From positions 496,001 to 560,000 of the forward strand of contig NW_024468261.1 of the NCBI RefSeq assembly GCF_002104995.1: 64,000 nucleotides of DNA, given 5' to 3'. The position numbers and the translations under genes were made by a program. This document shows, in pieces, positions 11,702 through 21,832 of the stretch (position 1 is the first letter of the stretch; each line of letters begins with the position of its first letter). The DNA is from Linderina pennispora. Its lineage: Eukaryota; Kickxellomycota; Kickxellomycetes; Kickxellales; Kickxellaceae. The notes beneath the pieces were generated by a model. It ran no database searches, had not been told where the DNA came from, and saw only the letters and a list, made by a program, of their open reading frames with translations.

Positions 11702-12589
11702 GCTGAAAATGATTAGTGAAAATGAAAAAGGAATGCGAATTGGAGAATAAAAATAAGGCTTTTAAAGAGCTGAAAGCGAAGGGGGAGAGGGAGAGGGAGC
11801 TGAAGAGGGGAAAATTTTGCCCTATGGCGCGTTCGCGAAAAATAAAATAAAATAAAATAAACGCCAGTGTCCTCGGATCCTTTTTGCAGCTCTGCTTGCG
11901 TCGTAGCTCGCTCAGCACACAAGGACCAGGGGGCGAGATACTGCCAACACTCCAAAATGGCCTCCTTGCTTTCCTGGCCCAGGGAACGAGTAGTAGACTC
12001 TTTCGCTGGGCCAAATCCATGCCAATAGTGCCAAATGACGTCCATTGGAACGGTGCTCCTATTGTGGCGATTGTGAATATTTGACCGTTCTTGAATCCAA
12101 AACAGCCATTCTCCAGTGCCAGTATTTGGCCAAAGCAGCCCCATGTTCCAGTTGCTGGCAGCTTATTTCCAGATGTTTGTGAAAAGGTGCGGGGAGCGCA
12201 GAGGCTGTTCTGAACTGATATTGAATAGCAGTAAACAGCACTCCACATTCAACCCCCTCTGGGCCTGGATTGGCAGTGGGCACATGGCTATTTACGCACA
12301 CGGCTACTTCAAGACGCTAGGATATATGGCTGCTTGCAGGATGAAGGTCAGCAGCATCCTTTTTTGTTTAGTCTTGCCGCTCTACGACCACAACACTGGA
12401 CAAATCAACTGAGTGTATCTGCTTCTGGATAACCGTCGTCTGTGCAATACGCAGGTTCACCAGATAGCAATATGATGCCTATTACCAGCCTTTGCATCTG
12501 GAACACTGTAGCTGGACCCCAAAACACAACGGCCAGAAATGCAACGGAAGCAGATAGTTGCAGAGTAGATGTGGTATGCAAGCAGCAGT
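11702..12589. other. Intergenic with an (AAAAT)n microsatellite
   Basis: Upstream of the minus-strand gene. An AAAAT repeat of about five units lies near 11839-11862. A 212-codon minus frame (11610-12248) crosses it, but overlaps the start of the preceding gene and has no recognisable protein character. I see nothing else. Confidence 0.4.
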
Positions 12590-14760
12590 TATCTTTATCT
12601 TTACCTATACAGAAGATTTTATAGTCCAAAAAGTGTCCGGACCGTCCCGCTAGAAACTTATTTGAATTTGGTTAAAAAGAATAAAACTCTTAAGCTTCAA
12701 TACGGGATTTAGGTGACTTGCTCTGTAAACTCCTTATTGATCTTGTGCGGCATCTGACCTCATCGGTGAAACCAGGGCGACAAGCTGTTATTGTAGTGGT
12801 CACAGGTCTCACTAGATATCTCCACTGGTCAGTGCAAGAGCTGCTCTCATTGTCGCTTGGGCTGATGAACTTCCAATGGTGTCCATCATGGTGGTCATCA
12901 CCAGCTGCGCAATGCTCTTAGGATGTTTATCTATGAGCACCTATTGAATAAGGCCATATAGCTCTTCTAGCAGGCCATGCAATATTTGTGGATATATTTT
13001 ATAAAGTTAATTTGTCTTATGAACATGCGTAAGCAGTAGTATTTGGGCCACAATGGATCCCAGTCTGTATAGACTGATTCCAAGAGGACTGTATCAGTGC
13101 TAAGGGCCCCAAGAACCATGCAAGCCAAGATCATTCTTAATAAAAAGTTCTTAATGCTATGCATACTGCAATACAGCAAAACTGAACAGCATCATTTCTT
13201 TTCTTACTTTGCCTATAGAATTTCTCAAATGAATATTACCCGCAGCACTACTGTCATAAAGACATCACTTGGCGGTATTGGCTTCCGTGATTCTATGTTG
13301 CCCCGCCTAGAGCAATTTGTACACAGCGTCATTATCATCAAAAAGCATACATACATGCTTGCACGATGGATATTACTCCATCAACTAGCTGACGATGATG
13401 CCTTTGACCCCGCAACATTTGTGAAAAAGGGTTTTTTTCGTTTTATTTATTTATTCATTTATATCGCAACCTGAAAGGCGAAGACTGTCCATATCTGCTG
13501 AGGATTTCGTCAACCGGAAGGACAAGTCAGAACTGTCCGAGCGCAGATTTCGGTGATGTAATTAGATACCATATTTATGATTATCTATTGCATAATGGCG
13601 ATATCGAGCTACATGGCGATACGTGAAATGAATCAGGTAGCGAACATATGTTGACACCGAGCTGATGACAGCATACAAGAACAACATTGTGTTGCGCTAT
13701 GGCACTTGCCTACAGCGGATTCTGGCCAAATTGATTAATATTCGCAGCCGCAAAAACACACTGCACAGTACAATGGGCAATGTGTCTAAGGCTGAGTTCA
13801 ATAATGCATGTCAAGTGTGTATTTATACACCTGCACAGAAGCTCCGCCAGGCAGTTGCCTCTAGGCACCCTGATCTCAATGTGCTCACCCCACCGATGCT
13901 TGCAATCTACAACAAGCTGGCACCAGTCCTCAATGCCTATGATGCCAAGTACAGATTCGCCAAAGACAGCCGATACTATGATGCCAAGGCAAATCCACTT
14001 CAGCATCTGCGTGCATATATTCGCCTATGCCAGCTTATCGAGAATGAGCAGCTTGGCAAGTCTCCCCCCCAATGCTTGCCTCTGCGGACATCATGGATCC
14101 CAGGCCATGTGCGCTTAGACAAGCAAATAATCAAGCAGGTGTTTGTTTCGAAAACCCGTGAGCAGGTTACCAAGATCAACGCAGCAAAGAGGGCAGCAAC
14201 AGAGGCAAGGAAAGCAGCAGAAAAGGGCGAAGAATTGGCCAAGAAGGCTGCACGCGAAGCAGCGAAGATGCCATCGGATGCAACAGAGGCCACTGCAGCA
14301 ACTGCAGCAGTAGGGCTGATTCACTTGCTGCTGCATCGGCTGCTGCTGCAGACATTCCAGCATGTTCCCAACCCGCGGCCCTACCAGAGATCGAAGAACC
14401 CAACTGTGAAGTTCCATGACCTTCTCCGCTGTACAAGCGAGTCATGTAAGCGGGCCATGGCACAATACAGGCGGGCCTATTCGTCTCGGCTCTTGAACCG
14501 CGATCTCGCAGCAGTTCTAAACTCCAGACTCATTTTCCAGTCACTCTGTGATTCAGGCAATATTCCTGAACGGTTCCGTCGTTCTACGGCCATTGCTGCC
14601 GATGCTTCTGGCACCACCCCTGCAACAAAGAGGCCGCGCAAGAGGCGTGCAGCAGCAGGCGATTCTGCTGCCAGCAGCAGCGAGCCAGCGCTGAAGCGCC
14701 TGCGCTGAGCAGGCCACCAAGGTGGGAGATGTCCATGATCGACATTGCACCAACAACCAT
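12590..14760 (+). mobile_element. Fanzor-like element, copy 1 (decayed)
   Basis: Closely similar by eye to 62320-64000. Similarity begins at the ATCTTTATCTTTACC string and runs through a 600-bp leader into a broken coding region. The two copies differ by many 1-bp indels and substitutions. The region is AT-richer than its flanks. No convincing terminal inverted repeat or target duplication was found by eye. The right edge is set only by the end of coding similarity (14708) plus a short tail. Both copies are in the same orientation, about 49.7 kb apart. Confidence 0.6.
13229..14708 (+). pseudogene. Fanzor/TnpB-like nuclease gene, internally deleted and frameshifted
   Basis: The N-terminal part (MNITRSTTVIKTSLGGIGF, KKHTYMLARWILLHQLADDD) breaks near 13440. 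The rest is an open frame from 13665: TAYKNNIVLRYGTCLQRILA, then PLRTSWIPGHVRLDKQIIKQ, a Lys/Ala/Glu-rich helical linker, and a C-terminal block LLRCTSESCKR plus LLNRDLAAVLNSRLIF. LRCxxxxC followed by NRDxxAxxN matches the zinc-finger/RuvC-III end of TnpB and Fanzor proteins. The Asp codon is 14502-14504 and the Cys codons are 14430 and 14445. The region that should hold RuvC-I, RuvC-II and the first CxxC is missing; the junction lies near 14330-14345. Known family role: RNA-guided DNA cleavage. This copy should be inactive. Assignment rests on motif memory, not a search. Confidence 0.6.
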
Positions 14761-14904
14761 CTGACACGTTCAAATGACCGGTTCGCCGTGATGCTCTTAT
14801 CGACGTGTCAACCCATGCTGACTAGCAGCCGAGCTCGCGTCACGAGCAGAGTATTTCTAGTAAACACAATATAATTATCACCATGTCTGAAAAGCATAAG
14901 GCTA

Positions 14905-15915
14905 CTACTCGTTGTTCGCTTCATCCGTGTTCTTCTTGTAAGGCACCTTCCAAATATCAACCAGTGGTGCTGGAATCTTTAGCGGATTCCTCCTGTGGAT
15001 GCCCTTGTCATCCTGAGGCAGAAGCTCGCCCTTCTGCGCCAGCATCAGCTTGCGGTTCGCATGCCTTCGATGGTATGCTGCCATATCCTTTGTTTCCTCA
15101 CGGATCCGTCTGCCAATTGCCGCCACAACCTTCAGCAAAATCGTCTTGGCGCCATCTGAAATCGGCGGCGACGGCCGCGGCATCGTGCTTGGCCCGCCCG
15201 CATGCACTGACCACGACAACAGACGGTAGATCTCGTCAAACGGCTGCGACTTCAAATCAACCACGCCAAGCTCGTAGCCGCACATCTTCAGACAGTCGCT
15301 CATCTTGATCATCTCGTATAGCTCCTCGTTCGGTGTGCCGCTAACCGGAATCGTCTGCAGAATCCGCCCTACGCCGATCAGGTGCTCCGCTACAAACGGA
15401 TCGTGCTTCGTCATGTTTATTGGCAGCCGCCGAATCTGCCAACTGCGCATTGCTGGCGTCATATCGGATCCCTCGCCGCGCTTGGTCGACGGCTTCCGCC
15501 CGCGCTTAGACGGCCCGCTCACCACCGTAGCTTCTGCATTCTCTGCAGGTGCTGCATCAGCCTGTACATTTTCTTCGGGAATATCAGCTGCGCCTTCGTT
15601 TTCGGCCTCTGATGCACTCTCTTCTTCTTTTACCGCTTTTGCGGTTTTTCTTGGTGCCACACGCTTCTTAGTTTTCTTGACCGGTGCTTTCTTTGCTGCT
15701 GCGCGCTTGGACGTCGGCTTGGTCTTGCGCAAGCTCGCCCAGCTGGATGCTGCCCGCTTCGCTGACTTGCGAGCATTGGCCGGCGCGCCTGTCGGACGAG
15801 ACCGCTTCCGCGCTGGTGTCTGCTGTGAGGGTACGGGCTCAGGCTTCGCAGGTGTGCGCGTGCGAAAAGAGTACCGGTTGGTGCTAGGCGTCTGTGTTTC
15901 GTCGCTCCCTGGCAT
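14905..15915 (-). CDS. Lys/Arg/Ala-rich nuclear-type hypothetical protein
   Basis: A 336-residue protein starting MPGSDETQTPSTNRYSFRTR. About residues 20-100 are very basic and Ala/Pro-rich (KKAPVKKTKKRVAPRKTAK), like histone-H1 or AT-hook type tails. An acidic Ala/Glu patch follows, then GRKPSTKRGEG. The C-terminal half is folded-looking (MTKHDPFVAEHLIGVGRILQ, DCLKMCGYELGVVDLKSQPF, KTILLKVVAAIGRRIREE) and may be a small helical domain. Open without frame breaks. The frame extends upstream to 16023, but the 15915 ATG gives the better N-terminus. Nuclear, chromatin-linked location is inferred from composition only. It is convergent with the Fanzor-like copy. Confidence 0.65.
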   Translation of the reverse strand: MPGSDETQTPSTNRYSFRTRTPAKPEPVPSQQTPARKRSRPTGAPANARKSAKRAASSWASLRKTKPTSKRAAAKKAPVKKTKKRVAPRKTAKAVKEEESASEAENEGAADIPEENVQADAAPAENAEATVVSGPSKRGRKPSTKRGEGSDMTPAMRSWQIRRLPINMTKHDPFVAEHLIGVGRILQTIPVSGTPNEELYEMIKMSDCLKMCGYELGVVDLKSQPFDEIYRLLSWSVHAGGPSTMPRPSPPISDGAKTILLKVVAAIGRRIREETKDMAAYHRRHANRKLMLAQKGELLPQDDKGIHRRNPLKIPAPLVDIWKVPYKKNTDEANNE

Positions 15916-18100
15916 TGTGGAAAAGAGCACAAATATTGATGGGTGGAATTTGCAAAGAAAAGAAAAAAAGGTACGCGCTGAACGAAAACCTGCGCGCGCG
16001 TAGTCGGGCCGGGTAAAATCCACACTATTCTGCCAAATAATGGGTCAAGTGCTGTCACGTGCACTGTTATAATCTGCACAGCGTGAAAGCGTGTATGTTG
16101 ATTGCATATTGCTGCGTGGGTGAGCAAGCAATATCAGAATAGTGCTAGTTCCATGTTCGGGGAACGGAAGATAGAAAATAAAATAGAGGACAGAACCAGA
16201 ATATATAGGGTGATATCCAGTGTAATTTCACTAGTTGACAAAATGACGATGTGTTATTTGTCAGCCCATCCCGGTTAGCCGATGCCAGTTAGCAGTTGGC
16301 AATGTAGCCTTTGCTTACTTTTTATTGCCAATGAGGTGTCAGTCTTCACATGTCTGCTGCACTGCTGGTCGGGGGCGCAATGTTTCGGTATGTATTTCAT
16401 AATTCTTTTTATTTTGTCTTATTTTTTCTATTCACAAACAGGATCTCAATGGCAAAAAACCCAGTGGGAAAAAAAGCAAAGCGAGAACAAGGAGTAGCCT
16501 TGATTGCGCGTTAACTGTGTAGCTCATCAGGCAAAGAGATCCCGTATAAAAACTATAAAAGCTATTTCACGCACATCATTTAAATATCAGAACCTACAAG
16601 AGATGTGTTATAGCGGCCGCCGAACCAGGCTGCTCCAACCTGGCTGGAAGGCCAGGAAACCCCAGTGGCATGCGAACATTTACGATGTTCACCGCTGTTA
16701 TGTGGTGTGCGTAGATAGTTTGATGTCGCTATGTTGGTGATTATTTAAACTTTTCTCCTTTTTCATCACCTTTCCATTATAAAAGCATGGGGCTCACCAC
16801 ACAAACGCTTGACTTTTTGTAAATACGCATTCATTGCTTTTCACTTAATACTCACACCAGCAATTAGCGATTTTTTGCACATACAAACCAACCCAACTAA
16901 ACACCAATTGCAAAATATGCCATATAAAATGCGTATATCCCACCTGGCCCCTTTTTAGGAGCATATTATAAAGAGGTCAAAGTCGAGGAATTGCAAGTTG
17001 AAGAAAAATAGGACGGACAAGGGAAATATTTGGTTTGCCCTTTTTATACGCCGCCAACACGCCCTTGGCATCATTTGCACTTTCCAGTCAGTAAGAGTAG
17101 GCGAGATGTGGATTTGGACTCACACTGCTTACAGTACTACCCCCTAGAGGCAGTTTCAACTCGACTGCAGATACACAATTGATGATAAGCATCTAATGAG
17201 CTGCAGCCCAAGCTTTCATTGTTCATGCATGCCTATGGAACCGCATTTGGAAAAATAGGGTGCTTGCCTGTGCTGCAGATCAACTACTCTGTCAGCTATT
17301 CCTGGGCCATGGGAATAGGCCGAATCTCTCCAGAAATATAATTGGCTCTCGAGAAAGAACCATATTGTTTCGCATGGCGCAGAGCCTCCCGCTCCCCCTT
17401 GTCTGCGCAAAACGCACTTTTGCCCACTGCATGGCAGAGCGCTCTCGTGGACATAAATGGGCTGGCACTACGTATCGAATTACCTCAACTGCGCCAGTCG
17501 GAGCTATTGTTCTGTCAAGCCCCTGTGGGCTGGGAGGTTCCCAAATGGCGAACGTACATCGGATGCTTGATCTGCCCGCATGGATACCCAGACCAACCAG
17601 AGACAGCAGCATGGCTCGAACACAGCACCACAGTCCAGCTTCTATGGTCCCCAGTGCCATCCATAGCAAGCAGAATAGTCACTCAAACAAGCCCAATACA
17701 TGCATTTACATCGATTTCCATCAAACCAACAGCCATCATATATTGTTGCATGCCCAGCCATGAGACCAATAATGTCATCACCGAGAGAAAAGCTGGTGTT
17801 AACACTGTAATCAGGGATACTGTCAACGGTTAATGAGTGCACATTTCTACGTATTTTTTATTATTTACGCTTTTGGTGCTTTCTGCTCTAGTATTATTGG
17901 TGCCCGGGTCGGTGTCCTTCTAATTACTCTACTTGGTATCGTCAAAGATGACAGCCTTTAGTGCGCAAGAGGGCATGTACATGCCACTATAAATGCTAAT
18001 TTACAGTATGTCCAGTAGTATTGCCTCCGTACTGAAAACTTCATTTGGATTTATTCGAAAAAATATAGGAAGAAAAAAAGTAAAGTGGATAGATGGAAGA
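15916..18100. other. AT-rich intergenic region with one doubtful ORF
   Basis: Mostly AT-rich sequence without clear genes. A plus-strand ORF at 17342-17833 (163 codons; INGLALRIELPQLRQSELL, HGYPDQPETAAWLEH) has some protein character, and overlapping plus and minus frames are also open. I cannot recognise it and rate it a possible gene or old element remnant. No tRNA seen. Confidence 0.3.
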
Positions 18101-19591
18101 CTAGTGATGCCTGGGCATCTTGTGCTGGGGGGCATGCTTCTCAGTAGAAGAAGCGCTAGTATCAGAGCGGCTAGACAGCCTGCGCTTTCTGAGGAACCTG
18201 CTTGAAAACCGAGCTGGATGGTTGTCGGCGCGTTTATCCCAAGGTCTTTGACTTTCAGGCTGGTCGAGAGAAGACGTAGCCCATGCACGACCGTCTCTTA
18301 GCCAAAGGAGCTCGTTCACAAGATCATCTGTAGGCTCGCCTTTGTAGTCAAAGATGATGTACTCGAGACGATAGCCGAACAAGTCCGCCACAATGATGCC
18401 ACGGTCTCGAATCGTTGGAATCAGACCAGAGGGTTGGGTTTGCAGAATACCGTCGACGTTGCCCCAGGTGCGGCTAGACGTGGGATACCAGGAAAACAGT
18501 GTTAGTTTCTCATCAGTACTTATTCTAAGTTCCACCAATGAGTTCAGATGCCCAAAGAGGGTGATATCGTCAGGAACCTTAAGTGGAAAGTCCAGGTAGA
18601 TATACTCTCCATCCCCAGGGCCAAACAGCCAACCAACGATATTCACTGGCTGCGCATAAAGAGCTGCAAGGGAAGACCCCTCTTCACCTTGGCTCGGGTG
18701 AACGAACTTGATGTCCTTTTTTCCATCAGTCCAAGCAGAAAAGCAACCAAATGTGTCTGGCAGCTGAAGGATGAATGCCAGTCGCGTAATCGTTGTGGTC
18801 AGCGAGCTCTTGCTGGTGTCTTCGAGCGAGCCAAGTGTCGTACTCAGGACTCTGCCACGGGCAAAGACATAAAACGTCGCATTGAAGTCGTCATCGATGT
18901 ACAGCGCTGGGATAAACGTACGCGCTGTCTGAGTCGCCCACATACCACGCACACAGGCGCACATCTTTGCCATGTCCTTGTCTTTGCTGGCGTCAGTGAC
19001 TAATCCGTGTCCTGAAATAACCACTGGCATAAATATGTGTGCCAGGATTACTCGAAGGCGACCTCGATCATCATTGAATCCTTTCTCAGCATAGCTGACA
19101 ATGAGACCAGGCATCAGGTCAGTGTCAACGATGGGACGCCAGTCGTGATTGATGATGTCATGGTATGCCCTGTCCTCGGGAGCAATCTCGTCAATGAGCA
19201 AGTGGAAGTAGTTGTCGATGAAGCGCACAGGCTCGCGTCTGGTGCCTGTTTCACGGATGAACTGAACGTCCTTGAGAACCTCCTTGGTCTGAATCTTTTC
19301 GGCAAGCTCAGATAGTTTAGAGCCTTCCAAGTTCTGGAACTCGACAAAGTCGTTCTGGTAGCCAAGCAAGCCAAGCAGACCGGGGAAGTCCACGCTCATC
19401 ATTTTACTGACTACCTCCGACTTCCACTGGTCCTCCATGTCCGATGTTGGTTTCTTGCCGACTTCGACGACAACAGGATGGGGGCGGATGAGCCGGATCA
19501 TTTCTCTCTTTTCTGCAAAGTCTTCATACGGGTCATAGGTCTCACGCCAGGGATCGTCTAGCGCTATTTCTCGAGGTACACCTGATGCCAT
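18101..19591 (-). CDS. Hypothetical protein, possibly FunK1-kinase-associated type
   Basis: A 496-residue continuous frame starting MASGVPREIALDDPWRETYD. The middle (VILAHIFMPVVISGH, CACVRGMWATQTARTFIPALYIDDDFNATFYVFARGR) recalls the nuclease-like N-terminal region that precedes fungal-type kinase (FunK1) domains in expanded fungal families, where a host-range-like fold reads ...ARTHVYGL..; I did not find kinase motifs. The tail is basic and Ser/Arg-rich (RFSSRFLRKRRLSSRSD). Such families expand in accessory regions, as the neighbouring F-box genes do here. The family link is weak. The gene call itself is good because the frame is long, undisturbed and has normal composition. Confidence 0.6.
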   Translation of the reverse strand: MASGVPREIALDDPWRETYDPYEDFAEKREMIRLIRPHPVVVEVGKKPTSDMEDQWKSEVVSKMMSVDFPGLLGLLGYQNDFVEFQNLEGSKLSELAEKIQTKEVLKDVQFIRETGTRREPVRFIDNYFHLLIDEIAPEDRAYHDIINHDWRPIVDTDLMPGLIVSYAEKGFNDDRGRLRVILAHIFMPVVISGHGLVTDASKDKDMAKMCACVRGMWATQTARTFIPALYIDDDFNATFYVFARGRVLSTTLGSLEDTSKSSLTTTITRLAFILQLPDTFGCFSAWTDGKKDIKFVHPSQGEEGSSLAALYAQPVNIVGWLFGPGDGEYIYLDFPLKVPDDITLFGHLNSLVELRISTDEKLTLFSWYPTSSRTWGNVDGILQTQPSGLIPTIRDRGIIVADLFGYRLEYIIFDYKGEPTDDLVNELLWLRDGRAWATSSLDQPESQRPWDKRADNHPARFSSRFLRKRRLSSRSDTSASSTEKHAPQHKMPRHH

Positions 19592-20734
19592 TTTGAATGT
19601 AGAAACTTTCGAAAGCGACGAACAAAAACTGCAGAGAAGAGATGGGTGCTTTGTTGCTGCGCAGCCTACGTGCTACTTTTGCTTACTTTAGCTATGATTC
19701 AAATCAAGCAATTGATGAAACGCTAGGGAAGAGACAACATGATCAGGTGGCTTTGTTGGCGTTTTTGCTTGATGATGGCTGAGCTAATTCCACTGATTGG
19801 GCATGGAGATACTAAAGCAACGAAGAAAGCCGAGCTTATCTCCCAAGCGAGAGCAAAGGCTGATGTGATGTTGCATGCGAAAGAGCGCCATTTTGGCAAT
19901 GTAGCCATCCACAAACCCTCTCTTACTAACAAGAGAAGTGTTGTTTGATATCTACAGGCATACCCGATGAAACCAATGTACCGAACTACCCAAATTCTTT
20001 GACGCCCTGGAACCCTGTGAGAATCTCATGACGTGTACGGCACGTGGCATGGAGGACACACCAGCATATGTGGTACTCAGACTGCAAGGTTCTGTATCAG
20101 ATTGCTGCTATATTGATTCTACGTTCCAAGCCCATGCACATTTGATCTGTAGTATTGTATGGATCATCTCCCTTGGATAGATGGGTGTTGATATCCATAC
20201 AGTGGTCGATGCTTGGTAAACTAAGTGTGAAACAACATGTTAATACTGTTGTGCGCCCGCTGCGGCTGTCCCTGATGTCGACATGTCAGCCGAATCAGGG
20301 GATAGCAATCCAGGCGCCAACGAGAGCCCCGCTACAGCCTACGATATGGAGGTAGAGTCTAGCCTCTGATAAGTCGCACAGACGGCCGTATTGAAAACTC
20401 CCCTGCGCAACCCGTCTATTCCCTTTTCTCTCTTTTCTTCAGTATTAAATATACCTTTTAAAATCCCTACACATCTAACAAACACAACAATCTCAGCCTG
20501 ACCTTGACCTTGATGATTATATGCAGATTAGTGATCAGGTTCAAATTAGCAACGTCTACGTACGCATAGATTTGCATGTATTCCTAATGAACAAAAAAGG
20601 TAACTTCCAGAAAAGTCCACCCCTTCAAATGTCCGCCGATGATACTGCCATGTCTCTAGTTGATTTGTAAGCTCTCTGTAAACCGCAGCAGCTTGGTAAA
20701 GTGCTTGGCTCCTAGACCAGACTAGAGTACACGG
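19592..20734. other. Intergenic, nothing recognised
   Basis: Between a minus-strand and a plus-strand gene, so it should contain both promoters. Only short chance ORFs are present. Confidence 0.4.
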
Positions 20735-20742
20735 TATATAAA
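20735..20742 (+). promoter_or_regulatory. TATA box of the NmrA-like gene
   Basis: TATATAAA 88 bases upstream of the ATG at 20823, with a short C/A-rich leader (CACATCAACACACTGCCC...) between them. Confidence 0.6.
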
Positions 20743-20822
20743 GACGAGAAACACGCCCTTCTCACCAGATCCACATCAACACACTGCCCAGCAACGCACT
20801 CCTACTCTCTACCTTCGAAACC

Positions 20823-21764
20823 ATGTCTGAAATCGTCGCTATCATCGGAGCCACTGGCGCTCAGGGAGGATCCGTCCTCACTTCGCTGTACAGCGCTTCT
20901 GACAAGTACCAGCTTCGTGCTGTCACCCGCAACGTCGACTCCACTCGTGTCAAAGAGCTACGCGCTCAATACCCTGGCGTCGAGTGGGTAGCAGCCGACA
21001 ACAACGATGTTGAGAGTCTACGCAGCGCCTTCAAGAACGTTGACATCGTGTTTTCTACCACCAACTATCTGCAGCCCGAGATCTTTGCCAAAGTCGATGC
21101 TGGCGACCTGGATGCCGAGTTCAAACAGGGCAAGAACATTGTCGATGCAGCTGTTGCCGAGGGAGTCAAGCACTTTGTCTACAGCTCGCTTGAGAGCCCG
21201 TCTCAGGGAAGCAATGGCAAGTATTCCAAGGCGTACGAGCCCGAGGGCAAGCAGAAGATCGAGCAGTACGCTCGCAGCCACTCGGACAAGATCAAGGGCT
21301 ATTTCGTGTATGCCGCCTTCTACTTCCAGAACTTCTTGCACGCAGGAATCTGGTCGACCAACAGCAACGGCGAGAAAACAGTCACCTTTGGTTACCCGCT
21401 CCCTGCTGATGCACGCCAGCCTTATGTTGACATTGAGGTCGACTTTGGAAACACTGTGCGTGGGATCCTTGATGGCCGCGCCAGCTACGAAGGCAAGACA
21501 GTCAAGATCGCTGAGGGTGACTACACTGGCCCTGAGATCGCCGAGGCATTCACGCGCGCCACCGGTATCCCGGCAGACTATGTCCACTACAAGGTGCCTG
21601 AGCTTGACCGCGCAGAGATCAACGAGATGCTCGACTACTTTGTCGAATTTGGCCCATTCAGCGTGCCTGGGTTTGTTGATGCCAAGCCGGCCTCAAACAC
21701 CCCGTTCAAGACTGTAGACGATTTCTGGCAGCGCTACTCTGCATACAGACCAGAGGAGCACTGA
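20823..21764 (+). CDS. NmrA-like NAD(P)-binding family protein
   Basis: A 313-residue protein with an N-terminal Rossmann motif IIGATGAQGGSV (about residues 6-17) as in NmrA/HSCARG proteins, followed by LRAVTRNVDS, DIVFSTTNYL and FVYSSLESPSQGS. Members of this atypical short-chain reductase group bind NAD(P) and act either as redox-sensing regulators or as quinone/isoflavone-type reductases. The usual catalytic YxxxK is not evident, pointing to a sensor or regulator. Strong TATA box, single exon, no frame breaks. It converges with the MFS permease with a 68-bp gap. Confidence 0.88.
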   Translation: MSEIVAIIGATGAQGGSVLTSLYSASDKYQLRAVTRNVDSTRVKELRAQYPGVEWVAADNNDVESLRSAFKNVDIVFSTTNYLQPEIFAKVDAGDLDAEFKQGKNIVDAAVAEGVKHFVYSSLESPSQGSNGKYSKAYEPEGKQKIEQYARSHSDKIKGYFVYAAFYFQNFLHAGIWSTNSNGEKTVTFGYPLPADARQPYVDIEVDFGNTVRGILDGRASYEGKTVKIAEGDYTGPEIAEAFTRATGIPADYVHYKVPELDRAEINEMLDYFVEFGPFSVPGFVDAKPASNTPFKTVDDFWQRYSAYRPEEH

Positions 21765-21832
21765 TGTTCAGCACGCCAATAGCTGCAGCTGATGGTTTTC
21801 AATAGTCTGTATTCGAATATACTACATTCTCT

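Noticed and set aside
11610-12248. 212-codon minus-strand ORF
   Set aside because: Overlaps the start of a better-supported gene, spans an AAAAT microsatellite and has no protein character.
13665-14708. The open frame as a complete gene starting at 13665
   Set aside because: Homologous protein sequence lies upstream in both element copies, so the true start is near 13229 and this frame is a fragment.
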